From the NCBI RefSeq assembly GCF_900176305.1, contig NZ_FWXH01000005.1, positions 124,001 to 188,000 on the forward strand: a DNA stretch of 64,000 nt, given 5' to 3'. The stretch is from Clostridium acidisoli DSM 12555 (GTDB lineage: Bacteria > Bacillota > Clostridia > Clostridiales > Clostridiaceae). Shown here one piece after another: positions 34,881 to 44,109 of this stretch (its first letter is position 1; each line of letters starts with the position of its first letter). The notes under the pieces are model-generated. The model did no database searches, had not been told where the DNA came from, and worked only from the letters and a program-made list of their open reading frames with translations. The position numbers and the translations under genes were made by a program.

Positions 34881-35669
34881 ATGGAAATATTGGTTTGTAT
34901 AAAACAAGTTCCTGGTACAAGTAAGGTAGAAGTAGATGAAAAAACAGGTGTATTAAAAAGAGATGGCGTAGATTCAAAAATGAATCCATATGATCTTTAT
35001 GCATTAGAAACAGCTTTAAGGATTAAAGAGGAAAATGGTGGTGAATTAAGTGTAATATCCATGGGGCCACCTCAAGCTATGGATGTTATTAGAGAAGCAT
35101 ATATGATGGGGGTTGATAAAGGAGCATTAATCTCAGATAGAAAATTTGCAGGGGCAGATGTGCTTGCAACTTCGTATACAATTTCTCAAGGTATACGTAA
35201 AATGGGTAACTTAGACCTTATATTATGCGGAAAACAAACTACAGATGGTGACACAGCGCAAGTTGGACCAGAAATGGCAGAATATTTAGGAATACCTCAC
35301 GTAGCAAATGTTTTGAAAATATTAGAAGTTAAGGAGAAATCAATAGTTATTGAAATGGATATGCCAAACACTATTGAGGTGGCAGAGGTTAAGTTTCCAT
35401 GCCTTCTTACAGTAGAAAAAGATATATTTCAGCCAAGACTTCCATCATATAAGAAAAAACTTGAAACTAAGGATAGGGAAATACAAACTATTTGTTTAAA
35501 TGATTTTGAGGACAAAGATGAAAATAAATATGGTCTAAATGGATCTCCAACTCAAGTGGAACGAATTTTTCCACCAAGTGCAAATACAGACAGAGAAACT
35601 TGGACTGGTGATAGTGAAGAAATATCAGACAGATTAGTAAATAAACTTAAAGAATTAAAATATGTTTAA
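34881..35669 (+). CDS. etfB: Electron-transfer flavoprotein beta subunit (LctB-like)
   Basis: 262 aa. Opening ILVCIKQVPGTSKVEVDE and LDLILCGKQTTDGDTAQVG with VGPEMAEYLGIPHVANV are EtfB landmarks. The AMP site of housekeeping EtfB is replaced by FAD in bifurcating types; the GKQTTDGDTAQVG loop fits. With etfA and the FAD dehydrogenase it matches the LctBCD complex of Acetobacterium woodii. There, lactate oxidation to pyruvate with NAD+ is driven by simultaneous ferredoxin oxidation (electron confurcation). GGAGGGG ribosome site. Confidence 0.93.
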   Translation: MEILVCIKQVPGTSKVEVDEKTGVLKRDGVDSKMNPYDLYALETALRIKEENGGELSVISMGPPQAMDVIREAYMMGVDKGALISDRKFAGADVLATSYTISQGIRKMGNLDLILCGKQTTDGDTAQVGPEMAEYLGIPHVANVLKILEVKEKSIVIEMDMPNTIEVAEVKFPCLLTVEKDIFQPRLPSYKKKLETKDREIQTICLNDFEDKDENKYGLNGSPTQVERIFPPSANTDRETWTGDSEEISDRLVNKLKELKYV

Positions 35670-35683
35670 TAGGGGGCTATAAC

Positions 35684-36892
35684 ATGGGTAAGTTAGTAAT
35701 TAATTATGATAAATTGACAAGAGAGAACATTAAGGAATTAGTTAACATATGTCCTTTTAATGCAATAGAGGACAAAGGTGATAAGATTGATATAAATGCA
35801 GGATGTAAATTATGCAAGATGTGTGTTAGGAAGGGACCTAAGGATATTATTAAATTTGTGGAAGGCGAAAAGAAGGAAATTGATAAAAGCCTTTGGAAAG
35901 GTGTTGCAATATATGTAGATCATGTTGAAGGGCAGATTCATCCAGTGACTTTTGAACTTATTGGGAAAGCCAAGGAATTAGCAGCTAAAATAAATCAACC
36001 TGTATATGCATTATTTATTGGACATAACATCGAGAAAAAAGCAGAGGAAATACTACATTATGGAGTTGATAATGTATTTGTGTATGACTACGAAGAACTT
36101 AAAGATTTTACTATAGAGCCATATACTTCAGTGTTTGAGGATTTCATAAACAATGTAAAACCAACAGCAATATTAGTTGGAGCAACTACTATAGGAAGAT
36201 CCCTTGCACCAAGAGTAGCTGCAAGATTTAGAACAGGACTTACTGCAGATTGCACAATTTTAGATATGAAAGAAAACACAGACTTAATTCAAATAAGGCC
36301 TGCTTTTGGAGGAAATATAATGGCTCAAATTATAAATCCAAATGCTAGACCACAGATGTCTACTGTTAGATATAAGGTTATGGATGCTGCAAAAAGACAA
36401 GATGGAATAAGCGGACAAATTTCAGTGTGTAAGATTGATAAGGAAAAACTTAAATCTAACATTAAAGTTCTAAAGGTTACTAAAAAAGAAATAGAAAGTA
36501 CAATATCAGATGCTGAGGTAATAATAGCAGCAGGAAGAGGAATAAAAGCACAAAAGGATATGGATATGGTATATGAATTAGCTGAACTTTTAGATGCTAA
36601 AGTTGCAGGTACAAGACCTCTAGTTGAAGCAGGCTGGATTGATGCAAAGGAGCAAATAGGACTTAGCGGAAGAACAGTAAAACCTAAACTAATTATAGTA
36701 CTTGGAGTTTCTGGTGCAGTTCAATTCACTGCAGGCATGAATAGCTCAGATTATATATTTGCAATAAATAAGGACGAGAAGGCACCTATATTCAATGCCT
36801 GTCATTACGGCATAGTTGGAGACATATATGATATTGTCCCTAAGATTATTGAAAAACTTAAATTAAATAAAAAAATAGAGGTTGTTTTATAG
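35684..36892 (+). CDS. etfA: Electron-transfer flavoprotein alpha subunit with ferredoxin-like N-terminus (LctC-like)
   Basis: 402 aa. Residues about 1-65 form a small iron-sulfur domain (NICPFNAIE and GCKLCKMCVRKGP), a feature of the LctC-type EtfA. Then the alpha-subunit domains follow: VYALFIGHNIEK, GATTIGRSLAPRVAARFRTG, and the C-terminal FAD block GLSGRTVKPKLIIVLGVSGA with QFTAGM. It holds the FAD that passes electrons to the dehydrogenase. Fifteen bp separate it from etfB. AGGGGGC ribosome site. Confidence 0.93.
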   Translation: MGKLVINYDKLTRENIKELVNICPFNAIEDKGDKIDINAGCKLCKMCVRKGPKDIIKFVEGEKKEIDKSLWKGVAIYVDHVEGQIHPVTFELIGKAKELAAKINQPVYALFIGHNIEKKAEEILHYGVDNVFVYDYEELKDFTIEPYTSVFEDFINNVKPTAILVGATTIGRSLAPRVAARFRTGLTADCTILDMKENTDLIQIRPAFGGNIMAQIINPNARPQMSTVRYKVMDAAKRQDGISGQISVCKIDKEKLKSNIKVLKVTKKEIESTISDAEVIIAAGRGIKAQKDMDMVYELAELLDAKVAGTRPLVEAGWIDAKEQIGLSGRTVKPKLIIVLGVSGAVQFTAGMNSSDYIFAINKDEKAPIFNACHYGIVGDIYDIVPKIIEKLKLNKKIEVVL

Positions 36893-36907
36893 AAGGAGGG
36901 GTCAATT

Positions 36908-38293
36908 ATGATTAATGTACAGGATATAGAATATTTTAATACAATTCTTGGTGAGGACAGAGTTTTTACAAAAGAAGGTATAAACGAGGATTTTAGCCAT
37001 GATGAATTAGGTGGCATTAGCAAAAAACCAGAGGTGCTTTTAGAAGTACAAAATACAGAAGAAATATCAAAAATAATGAAATATGCTTATGAAAAAGGTA
37101 TTGCTGTAGTAGCTAGGGGATCTGGTACAGGTCTTGTAGGTGCATCTGTTCCACTTGAAGGTGGAATTATGATTAATATGAGTAGTATGAATAAAATATT
37201 AGAGATAGATGAAGAAAATTTAACACTTACAGTTGAACCAGGAGTCTTGCTTATGGATATAGGTAAATTTGTAGAAGAACATGATTTATTTTATCCACCA
37301 GATCCAGGTGAAAAGTCTGCTACTATAGGTGGAAATATCAGTACTAATGCAGGTGGAATGAGAGCAGTTAAATATGGCGTTACTAGAGATTATGTAAGAG
37401 GATTAGAACTTGTTATGCCAAATGGAGACATACTTAACGTGGGTGGAAAAGTTGTAAAAAATAGTTCTGGCTACAGTATAAAAGATTTAGTCTGTGGTTC
37501 TGAAGGTACACTTGCAATAATTACAAAGGCAATATTAAAATTACTTCCACTTCCAAAGAAAAGTATAAGTCTTTTAGTGCCATTTCCTAATTTAGAACTA
37601 GCAATAGGTACAGTACCTAAAATTATAAAATCTAAGTCAATACCAACAGCAATTGAATTTATGCAAAGAGAAGTAATACTTTCAGCAGAAGAGTTTTTAG
37701 GAAAAAAATTTCCAGACAATAGTGCAGATGCATACCTCCTTTTAAGCTTTGATGGGAATAGCAAAGAGGATATAGAGAAAGATTATGAAAAAGTTGCACA
37801 AATATGTTTAGAAGAAAAAGCGCTTGACGTGTATATAGTTGATACAGATGAGAGAAAAGAAGCAGTGTGGAATGCAAGAGGGGCTTTCCTTGAAGCTGTT
37901 AAAGCATCAACTACAGAAATGGACGAGTGTGATGTTGTTGTACCAAGAAATAAGGTGGCTGAATTTATTAAATACACTAATGAACTTCAAAAACAGTTTT
38001 CTATAAGAATAAGGAGTTTCGGGCATGCTGGTGACGGAAATCTACACATATACGTATTAAAGGACGATTTGAGTGAAGAAAAATGGAACAACAAGCTAAA
38101 AGAAATATTTAATTGTATGTATCAAAAAGCTATGGATTTAGATGGATTAGTGTCAGGAGAACATGGAATTGGGTTTGCTAAAAAGAACTATATGTTCAAA
38201 CAATATGGTGAGGAATATATTGCACTAATGAGGAATATTAAAACAGCCTTTGATCCAAAAAATATTTTGAATCCACAAAAGGTATGTGAATAA
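36908..38293 (+). CDS. lctD: FAD-binding D-lactate dehydrogenase (LctD/GlcD-like)
   Basis: 461 aa. PCMH-type FAD domain: [20 protein letters not shown] (about 70-90) and [20 protein letters not shown] (about 139). C-terminal FAD-oxidase cap: [19 protein letters not shown] (about 373) and [14 protein letters not shown] (about 418), with catalytic His residues. It oxidises lactate to pyruvate and passes electrons to the Etf proteins. AAGGAGGGG site. It ends one base before the larA start. The symbol follows the A. woodii naming; stereospecificity is inferred from the family. Confidence 0.92.
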   Translation: MINVQDIEYFNTILGEDRVFTKEGINEDFSHDELGGISKKPEVLLEVQNTEEISKIMKYAYEKGIAVVARGSGTGLVGASVPLEGGIMINMSSMNKILEIDEENLTLTVEPGVLLMDIGKFVEEHDLFYPPDPGEKSATIGGNISTNAGGMRAVKYGVTRDYVRGLELVMPNGDILNVGGKVVKNSSGYSIKDLVCGSEGTLAIITKAILKLLPLPKKSISLLVPFPNLELAIGTVPKIIKSKSIPTAIEFMQREVILSAEEFLGKKFPDNSADAYLLLSFDGNSKEDIEKDYEKVAQICLEEKALDVYIVDTDERKEAVWNARGAFLEAVKASTTEMDECDVVVPRNKVAEFIKYTNELQKQFSIRIRSFGHAGDGNLHIYVLKDDLSEEKWNNKLKEIFNCMYQKAMDLDGLVSGEHGIGFAKKNYMFKQYGEEYIALMRNIKTAFDPKNILNPQKVCE

Positions 38294-38294
38294 C

Positions 38295-39569
38295 ATGGCT
38301 ATTGTTAAGGTTCCATATTATAAAGGAACTATGAAAATAAATATTCCGGATAAGAATTTTGTAGGAGTACTCAAATCAAAAGCTCAGGAGTATAGGACAG
38401 CTTTATCAGAAGAAGAAATAGTTGAAAAAGCACTTAAGAATCCAATAGGCTCCCTAAGTTTAGAAAAATTGGTTAAGGGTAAAAAAAATATGGTTATTAT
38501 AACAAGTGATCATACAAGACCTGTACCAAGTAAAATTACATTACCTATAATTTTGAAACACATAAGAAGTGCAAATCCTGATATAAAAATTAAAATATTA
38601 ATAGCAACAGGTTTTCATAGACCAACGAGTCATGAAGAAATGATTGAAAAATTTGGAGCTGAAATTGTTGATAAAGAAGTTATAATATGCCATAGAGCGG
38701 CAGAAAAAAGTAAACTTGTAAACTTAGGTTTCTTACCATCGGGAGGAGAGTTATGGCTTAATAAAGAGGCTATAGAGGCAGAATTACTCATTGCAGAAGG
38801 ATTTATTGAACCGCATTTCTTTGCTGGATTTTCAGGTGGAAGGAAAAGTGTATTACCGGGAATTGCAGGGGAAGAAACTATAAAAGCTAACCACTGTTCT
38901 GAATTTATAGCTAGCCCTAAAGCAAGAACTGGGATTATAGAAAACAATCCAATACATGAAGATATGATGTATGCTGCAGAAAAAGCAAAACTTGCATTTA
39001 TATTAAATGTAGTGCTGGGAAAAGATAAAAATATAATAAATGCCTTTGCTGGTCATAGTAAATTAGCACATGAAGCAGGTTGTAAATTTGTTAAAGAGAT
39101 TTCTAATGTAAAAGGCAATGATTCAGACATTGTAGTTACCACAAATGGAGGATATCCACTTGATCAAAATATTTATCAAGCAGTAAAGGGCATGACGGCT
39201 GCAGAAAAGTGCTCATCTAAAGATGGAGTCATAATAATGATAGCTTCTTGCTCAGATGGTCATGGTGGAGAATCATTTTATAAAACTATGTCAAATTCAA
39301 AAAGTCCAGAAGTATTGCTGGAGAAACTAATGAAAGTATCTAGAAATGATACAGCACCGGATCAATGGGAAATACAAATATTGGCCAGAATATTAACTAA
39401 GCATGAAGTTATAATCGTAACAGACATGTGCAATCCCCAAATAATAACAGACATGCACATGAAGCATGCAAATACCTTTCAGGAAGCAATAGACATTGCT
39501 TTTAAAATAAAAGGCAATGATGCTAAAATTACATTAATAGAAGACGGTGTTTCAAGTATAGTTAGTTAA
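38295..39569 (+). CDS. larA: LarA-like nickel-pincer lactate racemase
   Basis: 424 aa. ITSDHTRPVPSKI, FHRPTSHEEM, HRAAEKSKL, and FAGFSGGRKSVLPGIAG (the Lys that binds the pincer cofactor) are LarA blocks. It interconverts L- and D-lactate, so the D-specific oxidase can use both. Start is ATG 38295, directly after the lctD stop. An in-frame GTG at 38286 lies inside lctD. The cofactor makers LarB, LarC and LarE are not in this window. Other DUF2088 proteins act on related hydroxy acids. Confidence 0.9.
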   Translation: MAIVKVPYYKGTMKINIPDKNFVGVLKSKAQEYRTALSEEEIVEKALKNPIGSLSLEKLVKGKKNMVIITSDHTRPVPSKITLPIILKHIRSANPDIKIKILIATGFHRPTSHEEMIEKFGAEIVDKEVIICHRAAEKSKLVNLGFLPSGGELWLNKEAIEAELLIAEGFIEPHFFAGFSGGRKSVLPGIAGEETIKANHCSEFIASPKARTGIIENNPIHEDMMYAAEKAKLAFILNVVLGKDKNIINAFAGHSKLAHEAGCKFVKEISNVKGNDSDIVVTTNGGYPLDQNIYQAVKGMTAAEKCSSKDGVIIMIASCSDGHGGESFYKTMSNSKSPEVLLEKLMKVSRNDTAPDQWEIQILARILTKHEVIIVTDMCNPQIITDMHMKHANTFQEAIDIAFKIKGNDAKITLIEDGVSSIVS

Positions 39570-39596
39570 AAATAAAATTTACTATTTTTGTAAGTG

Positions 39597-39640
39597 TAAT
39601 AATGTTATAATGAATTTAAACAATCATTATAACATTATTA
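39597..39640. promoter_or_regulatory. 17-bp inverted repeat containing a TATAAT, upstream of SatD gene
   Basis: Arms 39597-39613 and 39624-39640 are perfectly complementary around a 10-base spacer. The left arm contains TATAAT at 39606-39611. It could end the larA transcript, or be an operator over the SatD-operon promoter; the following T run is weak (TATATTTTA). Confidence 0.6.
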
Positions 39641-39659
39641 TATTTTAAGGGATGATGTC

Positions 39660-40445
39660 ATGAAATTATATGGAGTTATAAATATGGATATAGTTAACTC
39701 TAGAAATTTATATAACAGAGAAATTCTTCAAAAAAAGATTAAAAAATATTTAGATTATATGAATAAAGAAAATGAAAATTTGCTTTTAGTTCCTATAGTT
39801 ATTACATTAGGGGATGAATGGCAAATTGTATTAAAAGAGCCATATGAAGGTTATAAAATAATTAGTGATTTTCAGAAGATTTTAAGAAAAGAAGGCATAA
39901 AAGTTTATTCAGGTTTTGGTATTGGAACTATAAGCACAGAGGTAAATGAAGATGCAAGAAGTATGGATGGTGAATGTTTTATAAAAGCAAGAGAAGCACT
40001 AAACATATCAAAAAATAAAAACAGGTTTTATAATAAAAAAATAAAAAGCAAAAAAAACAATGTTTACTTTAATGGAACTAACATAAGTTTTCATCAAGTG
40101 TTTTTTAAAGATAAATTTGATCCTATTGAGGAGGTAGCTGTAACATCAGGAGATCAGATGATAGAGTCAAACCTAACCATTAATAATATTATTAATTCAA
40201 TGATTGAAAACAATGAGATTTTAAAGTATAAGGTTACTGATAAACAGTGGGAGATGATAGACTTATACGAAAAATTCAGCTCTTATAGCAATATGGTGAA
40301 AGAATCAGAAACCATATCAAAGGCTGATATAAGCCAAAAAATAAATAACTCAAACTACTTTGTAATTAGAAATAATAATTTAAATATAAGTAAACTATTA
40401 AAATTGTATTGTGAAATAAAAGAAGGTAGGGGTAATGAACTTTAG
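39660..40445 (+). CDS. SatD-family protein
   Basis: 261 aa. GVINMDIVNSRNL at the N-terminus, IVITLGDEWQIVLKEPYEGY in the middle, then YSGFGIGTI and FIKAREALNI are the conserved blocks of the SatD family. That family is named after the acid-tolerance operon of Streptococcus mutans. Function is unknown. The blocks resemble nucleotide-cyclase or GGDEF palm motifs (acidic strand, GDE loop, glycine-rich hairpin), which is my inference. A C-terminal extension (about 140-261) carries a helical, possibly HTH region. It overlaps the DUF3307 gene by 11 bp. Confidence 0.8.
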   Translation: MKLYGVINMDIVNSRNLYNREILQKKIKKYLDYMNKENENLLLVPIVITLGDEWQIVLKEPYEGYKIISDFQKILRKEGIKVYSGFGIGTISTEVNEDARSMDGECFIKAREALNISKNKNRFYNKKIKSKKNNVYFNGTNISFHQVFFKDKFDPIEEVAVTSGDQMIESNLTINNIINSMIENNEILKYKVTDKQWEMIDLYEKFSSYSNMVKESETISKADISQKINNSNYFVIRNNNLNISKLLKLYCEIKEGRGNEL

Positions 40446-41262
40446 AATTGTTTTACTACTGGTTATAAGTCATTTACTAGGTGATTTCGTATTTCAAAGT
40501 AAATATATTTTAAAGCTTAGATTTGAAAAAACATTGCGTAAAAATGTTAAAGGAAATACACTGCATGTTTTAATACATTTTGTTTTAATGCTTATCATTT
40601 TATCTTCATGTAAAGTTATAAGCATAATCAATTCATCAATAAGTTTTAAGTATATACTGAGCATATCATTAATAATATCTATAACACATTTTTTTATTGA
40701 TGAGTTAAAAACACTTCTTATTAATTTTAAAGTAGGACCTCAAAAAAATATATGGATATTTCTTATGGATCAAATTTTTCATTTTATGCTAATAATATTT
40801 GTAGTATATGGGGATAAACTGACATTTAGTGTTAATGAGCTAAGAAATTGTCCTAAAAATATAAATTACATAGATAAAAGTTTAATTATCATAGCTGTTT
40901 TTCTATTATGCACTTTTGCAAGTGGGATATTTATAAAACAATACATAGAATATATGAATTTTAAAAATTATAATAAAATGCTTAATAAAAATTATATAAT
41001 AGTAGGATCGGCTAAAGAATTGCATAATGGTGGATTTATTATTGGCATATTAGAGCGAAGTTTTATTTTACTTGTAATGGCAATTGGAGAACCAGCCATG
41101 ATAGGATTTGTACTTACAGCTAAATCTATTGCTAGGTTTAAGAAACTTGATGATCCAAGTTTTGCAGAATATTTTTTAATAGGAACTTTTATGAGCTTTA
41201 TAGTGGCAATTTTAGGAGGAATTTTAATTTATGCATTAAAAATTTTTCCAATCATCAAATAA
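40435..41262 (+). CDS. DUF3307 membrane protein
   Basis: 275 aa, five or six membrane helices. The opening LLLVISHLLGDFVFQSKYIL followed by HVLIHFVLMLIIL and ISITHFFIDELKTLLI is typical of DUF3307. The C-terminal pair GGFIIGILERSFILLVMAIG and SIARFKKLDDPSFAEYFLIG is the most conserved part. These proteins often sit next to SatD genes. Start ATG 40435 lies within the SatD 3' end behind GTAGGGG, so the pair is translationally coupled. Function unknown. Confidence 0.85.
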   Translation: MNFRIVLLLVISHLLGDFVFQSKYILKLRFEKTLRKNVKGNTLHVLIHFVLMLIILSSCKVISIINSSISFKYILSISLIISITHFFIDELKTLLINFKVGPQKNIWIFLMDQIFHFMLIIFVVYGDKLTFSVNELRNCPKNINYIDKSLIIIAVFLLCTFASGIFIKQYIEYMNFKNYNKMLNKNYIIVGSAKELHNGGFIIGILERSFILLVMAIGEPAMIGFVLTAKSIARFKKLDDPSFAEYFLIGTFMSFIVAILGGILIYALKIFPIIK

Positions 41263-41634
41263 TATAACCAAAGGCAAATTTTTACCTTTTGCATAGTTTA
41301 AGGCTTCTCTTGACCTATAAAATGAAGGACCATCCAATTGATTGACAGTAAGCTTAAAATCATGTATAACAATTTCACCAATGCCTATACCAGTATAAAA
41401 ATTGACATCAGGAATTGAAGTTTTAAAAAATTCAAGGATGTTAGAATAACTACAAGGATATTTTAAGAGACCTTCCCATTCATCACCTAGGGTTATTAAA
41501 AATGGTGAAACTATAATATCTTTAAATAGAGTGTTTGCTTCAGTTAACATGTCAATAATTTTATACTGTAAGAGTTCTCTATCCTTTAATTTTCTGGAAT
41601 CTTTTATATCACAGAGTAAAGTACAATAATTCAT
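41236..41634 (-). CDS. Second SatD-family protein, short form
   Basis: 132 aa, convergent with the DUF3307 gene and overlapping its end by 27 bp. The same blocks as the first SatD protein: LLCDIKDSRKL, FLITLGDEWEGLLK, YTGIGIGEI and FYRSREALNYAK. It lacks the C-terminal extension, so it is a core-domain paralogue, complete rather than truncated. GGGG ribosome-like site upstream. Two SatD-type proteins on opposite strands around one DUF3307 gene is unusual. Function unknown. Confidence 0.8.
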   Translation of the reverse strand: MNYCTLLCDIKDSRKLKDRELLQYKIIDMLTEANTLFKDIIVSPFLITLGDEWEGLLKYPCSYSNILEFFKTSIPDVNFYTGIGIGEIVIHDFKLTVNQLDGPSFYRSREALNYAKGKNLPLVILFDDWKNF

Positions 41635-41746
41635 TGTATCCCCCTAAATTAAAAGTAAATAATTAAATCTTAACTCAAGAAAAGTAAAGATTTAAATCTT
41701 TACTTCATATTATGAGATTTACTAGAACTTGTGACATAGCTAAAAT

Positions 41747-41787
41747 AAATAAACACTTGAAAGAAAGTTCTTTCAAGTGTTTATTTA
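41747..41787. terminator. Terminator at the end of the feo operon
   Basis: AATAAACACTTGAAA pairs with TTTCAAGTGTTTATT. The stem overlaps the stop codon of the small Feo protein gene, and can also end transcription from the opposite side. Confidence 0.8.
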
Positions 41788-41934
41788 TTATTTGTTTTTT
41801 ATTTTTTTAACAGAACAACTAGCTGAACAATGTCCACAATCGCAGCCCCCAGAGGCTTTCTTTTTCATACTTTTTGTAAACAAGACAACAGCACTAACTA
41901 CTATAACAGCAGTAATTATTATTTCAATAACCAT
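41782..41934 (-). CDS. FeoB-associated Cys-rich membrane protein
   Basis: 50 aa. One N-terminal membrane helix (MVIEIIITAVIVVSAVVLFT), a basic stretch (KSMKKKA), then a cysteine cluster GGCDCGHCSASC and a Lys-rich tail. This is the FeoB-associated Cys-rich family, thought to help ferrous-iron uptake. GAGGTG lies before the ATG, and only 23 bp separate it from feoB on the same strand. Confidence 0.88.
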
Positions 41935-41957
41935 AAAAACACCTCTCATAAATAAAA

Positions 41958-43718
41958 TTATAAAAATAAACCAATCCTATATATTATAAATGCCACAATC
42001 CAAGCAAGAGCTAGTTGATAAAAAAGAGAAAATAAAGCCATCTTATTTCCATATTCCTTTTTCATTGTTGCTAAAGCTGAAATGCAAGGCGGATACAACA
42101 ACACATAAACTAAAAATACATATGAAGTAAGCGGTGTAAAGAAAGTTGGAATTACTTTACTAAGATTTGCTCCATATAATACACCCATAGTACTAACAAC
42201 AACTTCTTTTGCAGCTAATCCACTTAATAATGCTACTGAATTTTGCCAATTACCAAACCCTAATGGCCTAAATATTGGAGCTAAAACATGTCCAATAAAT
42301 GCTAGAAAGCTATATTCAATGTCAACTTTACCACTGAAACTAAAGTTTGAAAGCACCCAAAGTATTACAGATATTGAGAATATGATAGTTCCTGCTTTTT
42401 TTACAAAGCCTTTTCCTTTTTCCCATGTATGAAGTAATAAACTTTTAGGCTCAGGGAACTTATAGTCGGGAAGTTCTATTATAAGGGGTTCATCTGATTT
42501 TTTAAATAGGGTGTTTTTAAATAATATGCCTATTAAAAATGCAATTACAATACCTAAAAGGTATAAAGAAGCTATAACTAAACCTTGATGTTTAGGAAAA
42601 AACACCGATGTCAGAAGCACATATATAGGAAGTCTAGCATTACAAGACATAAGTGGAACTATAAGTGCAGCCATCTTCCTATCTTTTTCGCTCTCTAAAG
42701 TTCTTGCAGACATTATTGATGGAACGCTACAGCCAAAACCCATAACCAGTGGTATAAAAGCTTTGCCTGATAAACCCATTTTAGTCATAAGCTTATCCAT
42801 TAAGAATGCTGCTCTAGCCATGTATCCACTATCTTCTAAAATTGATATACAGAAGAAAAGTGAAAGAATTAGTGGGAAAAATACTATTACGGAACCAACA
42901 CCTCCAACTATACCATCAATTAAAAGTGAACTGAACCAAGGACTTGTAGAGGCAAGAAGTCTGTGAAGTTCAGGTATAAGAACATCATTAACGCCGCCAT
43001 CAAGAAGATTCTGCAGTGGCCCTCCAACCCAAGAAAATGTAAATAAAAAAATTAATACTAAAATAAGTGCAAAGATTGGATAAGCTAAAAACCTATTTAA
43101 AAATATAAAATCTATTTTTTCCGTTAGAGTATCTTTGTGTTCGGAGGATTTACTTAAACATTTATTTATTAAAGCTTCAATGTACTCATATGCTTCTTTT
43201 TCATTTTGAAATTGATATTTATTATCAATGTGATTCGAAGCGAAGTCACCTTTTACTAGGATATCAACTACTTTGTTTATATCCATTCGTTTTGAAGCAA
43301 TTATTGGAACTACCTTTACGTTTAATTCTTTTTCGAGTTTTTCGTAATTTATATCGATGCCTTTATTATTTGCAACATCAATCATATTAAGTACTAAAAT
43401 AATTGGTATATTAAACTCAGCTAATTGAGTTGTAAGATACAAATTTCTAGTTAAATTGGATGCATCAACTATATTTATTATTACGTCAACTTTTTCATTT
43501 AACAAAAAGTTTTTTGATACTTTTTCTTCATTTGAATAAGTGTCCATAGCATAAATACCTGGAAGATCAACTATTTTTATTGAATTATTTAAAAATCCTT
43601 CTTTTTTCTCAACAGTTACTCCGGCCCAATTTCCCACATATTGATTTGAACCAGTTAGCAAATTGAAAAGTGTGGTTTTACCAACATTTGGATTACCTAT
43701 AAGTGCAGCTGTTATCAT
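41958..43718 (-). CDS. feoB: Ferrous iron transport GTPase permease FeoB
   Basis: 586 aa. N-terminal G domain: GNPNVGKTTLFNLLTG (G1), VDLPGIYAMD (G3), LVLNMIDVANN (G4). Then membrane helices with the FeoB Gate blocks (DSGYMARAAFLMDKL, FIPLVMGFGCSVPSIMSART and LLSGLAAKEVVVSTMG). Shorter than Escherichia coli FeoB (773) because the linker and C-terminal region are reduced, common in Firmicutes. Takes up Fe2+ in reduced conditions. Overlaps feoA by 4 bp. Confidence 0.96.
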   Translation of the reverse strand: MITAALIGNPNVGKTTLFNLLTGSNQYVGNWAGVTVEKKEGFLNNSIKIVDLPGIYAMDTYSNEEKVSKNFLLNEKVDVIINIVDASNLTRNLYLTTQLAEFNIPIILVLNMIDVANNKGIDINYEKLEKELNVKVVPIIASKRMDINKVVDILVKGDFASNHIDNKYQFQNEKEAYEYIEALINKCLSKSSEHKDTLTEKIDFIFLNRFLAYPIFALILVLIFLFTFSWVGGPLQNLLDGGVNDVLIPELHRLLASTSPWFSSLLIDGIVGGVGSVIVFFPLILSLFFCISILEDSGYMARAAFLMDKLMTKMGLSGKAFIPLVMGFGCSVPSIMSARTLESEKDRKMAALIVPLMSCNARLPIYVLLTSVFFPKHQGLVIASLYLLGIVIAFLIGILFKNTLFKKSDEPLIIELPDYKFPEPKSLLLHTWEKGKGFVKKAGTIIFSISVILWVLSNFSFSGKVDIEYSFLAFIGHVLAPIFRPLGFGNWQNSVALLSGLAAKEVVVSTMGVLYGANLSKVIPTFFTPLTSYVFLVYVLLYPPCISALATMKKEYGNKMALFSLFYQLALAWIVAFIIYRIGLFL

Positions 43719-43945
43719 ATTGAAATCTCTCCTAGTGATATTTTATTTGCATCGCTTTTCCTAATTGCCATATTGAAACCTCTAACATGTACAACAATTG
43801 GATCACCGAAGGGTGCAGATGTCTTTACCTTAATTTTAGTACCTTCTATTAGTCCAAGAGCAAATAATCTCTTAGCTAGACGCTCATCACAACCTATATT
43901 TTTTATAATGCCACTTTCGCCTGGTTTTAAATCACTTAAGCTCAT
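43715..43945 (-). CDS. feoA: FeoA, SH3-like ferrous transport accessory protein
   Basis: 76 aa, SH3-like fold: LSDLKPGESGIIKNIGCDER, LAKRLFALGLIEGTKIKVKT and GDPIVVHVRGFNMAIRKSDA. It interacts with FeoB and is needed for Fe2+ uptake. GGAGGGG ribosome site. First gene of feoA-feoB-small Cys-rich protein, behind a Fur-like box. Confidence 0.95.
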   Translation of the reverse strand: MSLSDLKPGESGIIKNIGCDERLAKRLFALGLIEGTKIKVKTSAPFGDPIVVHVRGFNMAIRKSDANKISLGEISI

Positions 43946-43964
43946 ATATAAAATCCCCCTCCTA

Positions 43965-44022
43965 ATATGTAAATGAAAATTGTTTTCATTTACATATTAA
44001 CATCATACTAATAACTTGTCAA
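43965..44022 (-). promoter_or_regulatory. feo promoter with Fur-like operator
   Basis: On the minus strand TTGACA (44022-44017), 17 bp, TAATAT (43999-43994). It overlaps a perfect 15-bp inverted repeat (43965-43979 and 43983-43997, inner ATGAAAATTGTTTTCAT) of Fur-box type. Iron repression by Fur is inferred; a DtxR-type repressor is an alternative. Confidence 0.8.
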
Positions 44023-44109
44023 TGGATTAAATCCTATTGACAAGTATAGTTATATATTCTATTATTGATTTAATTGTTAATTTAAATATATATATACAAG
44101 GATAAGGAT

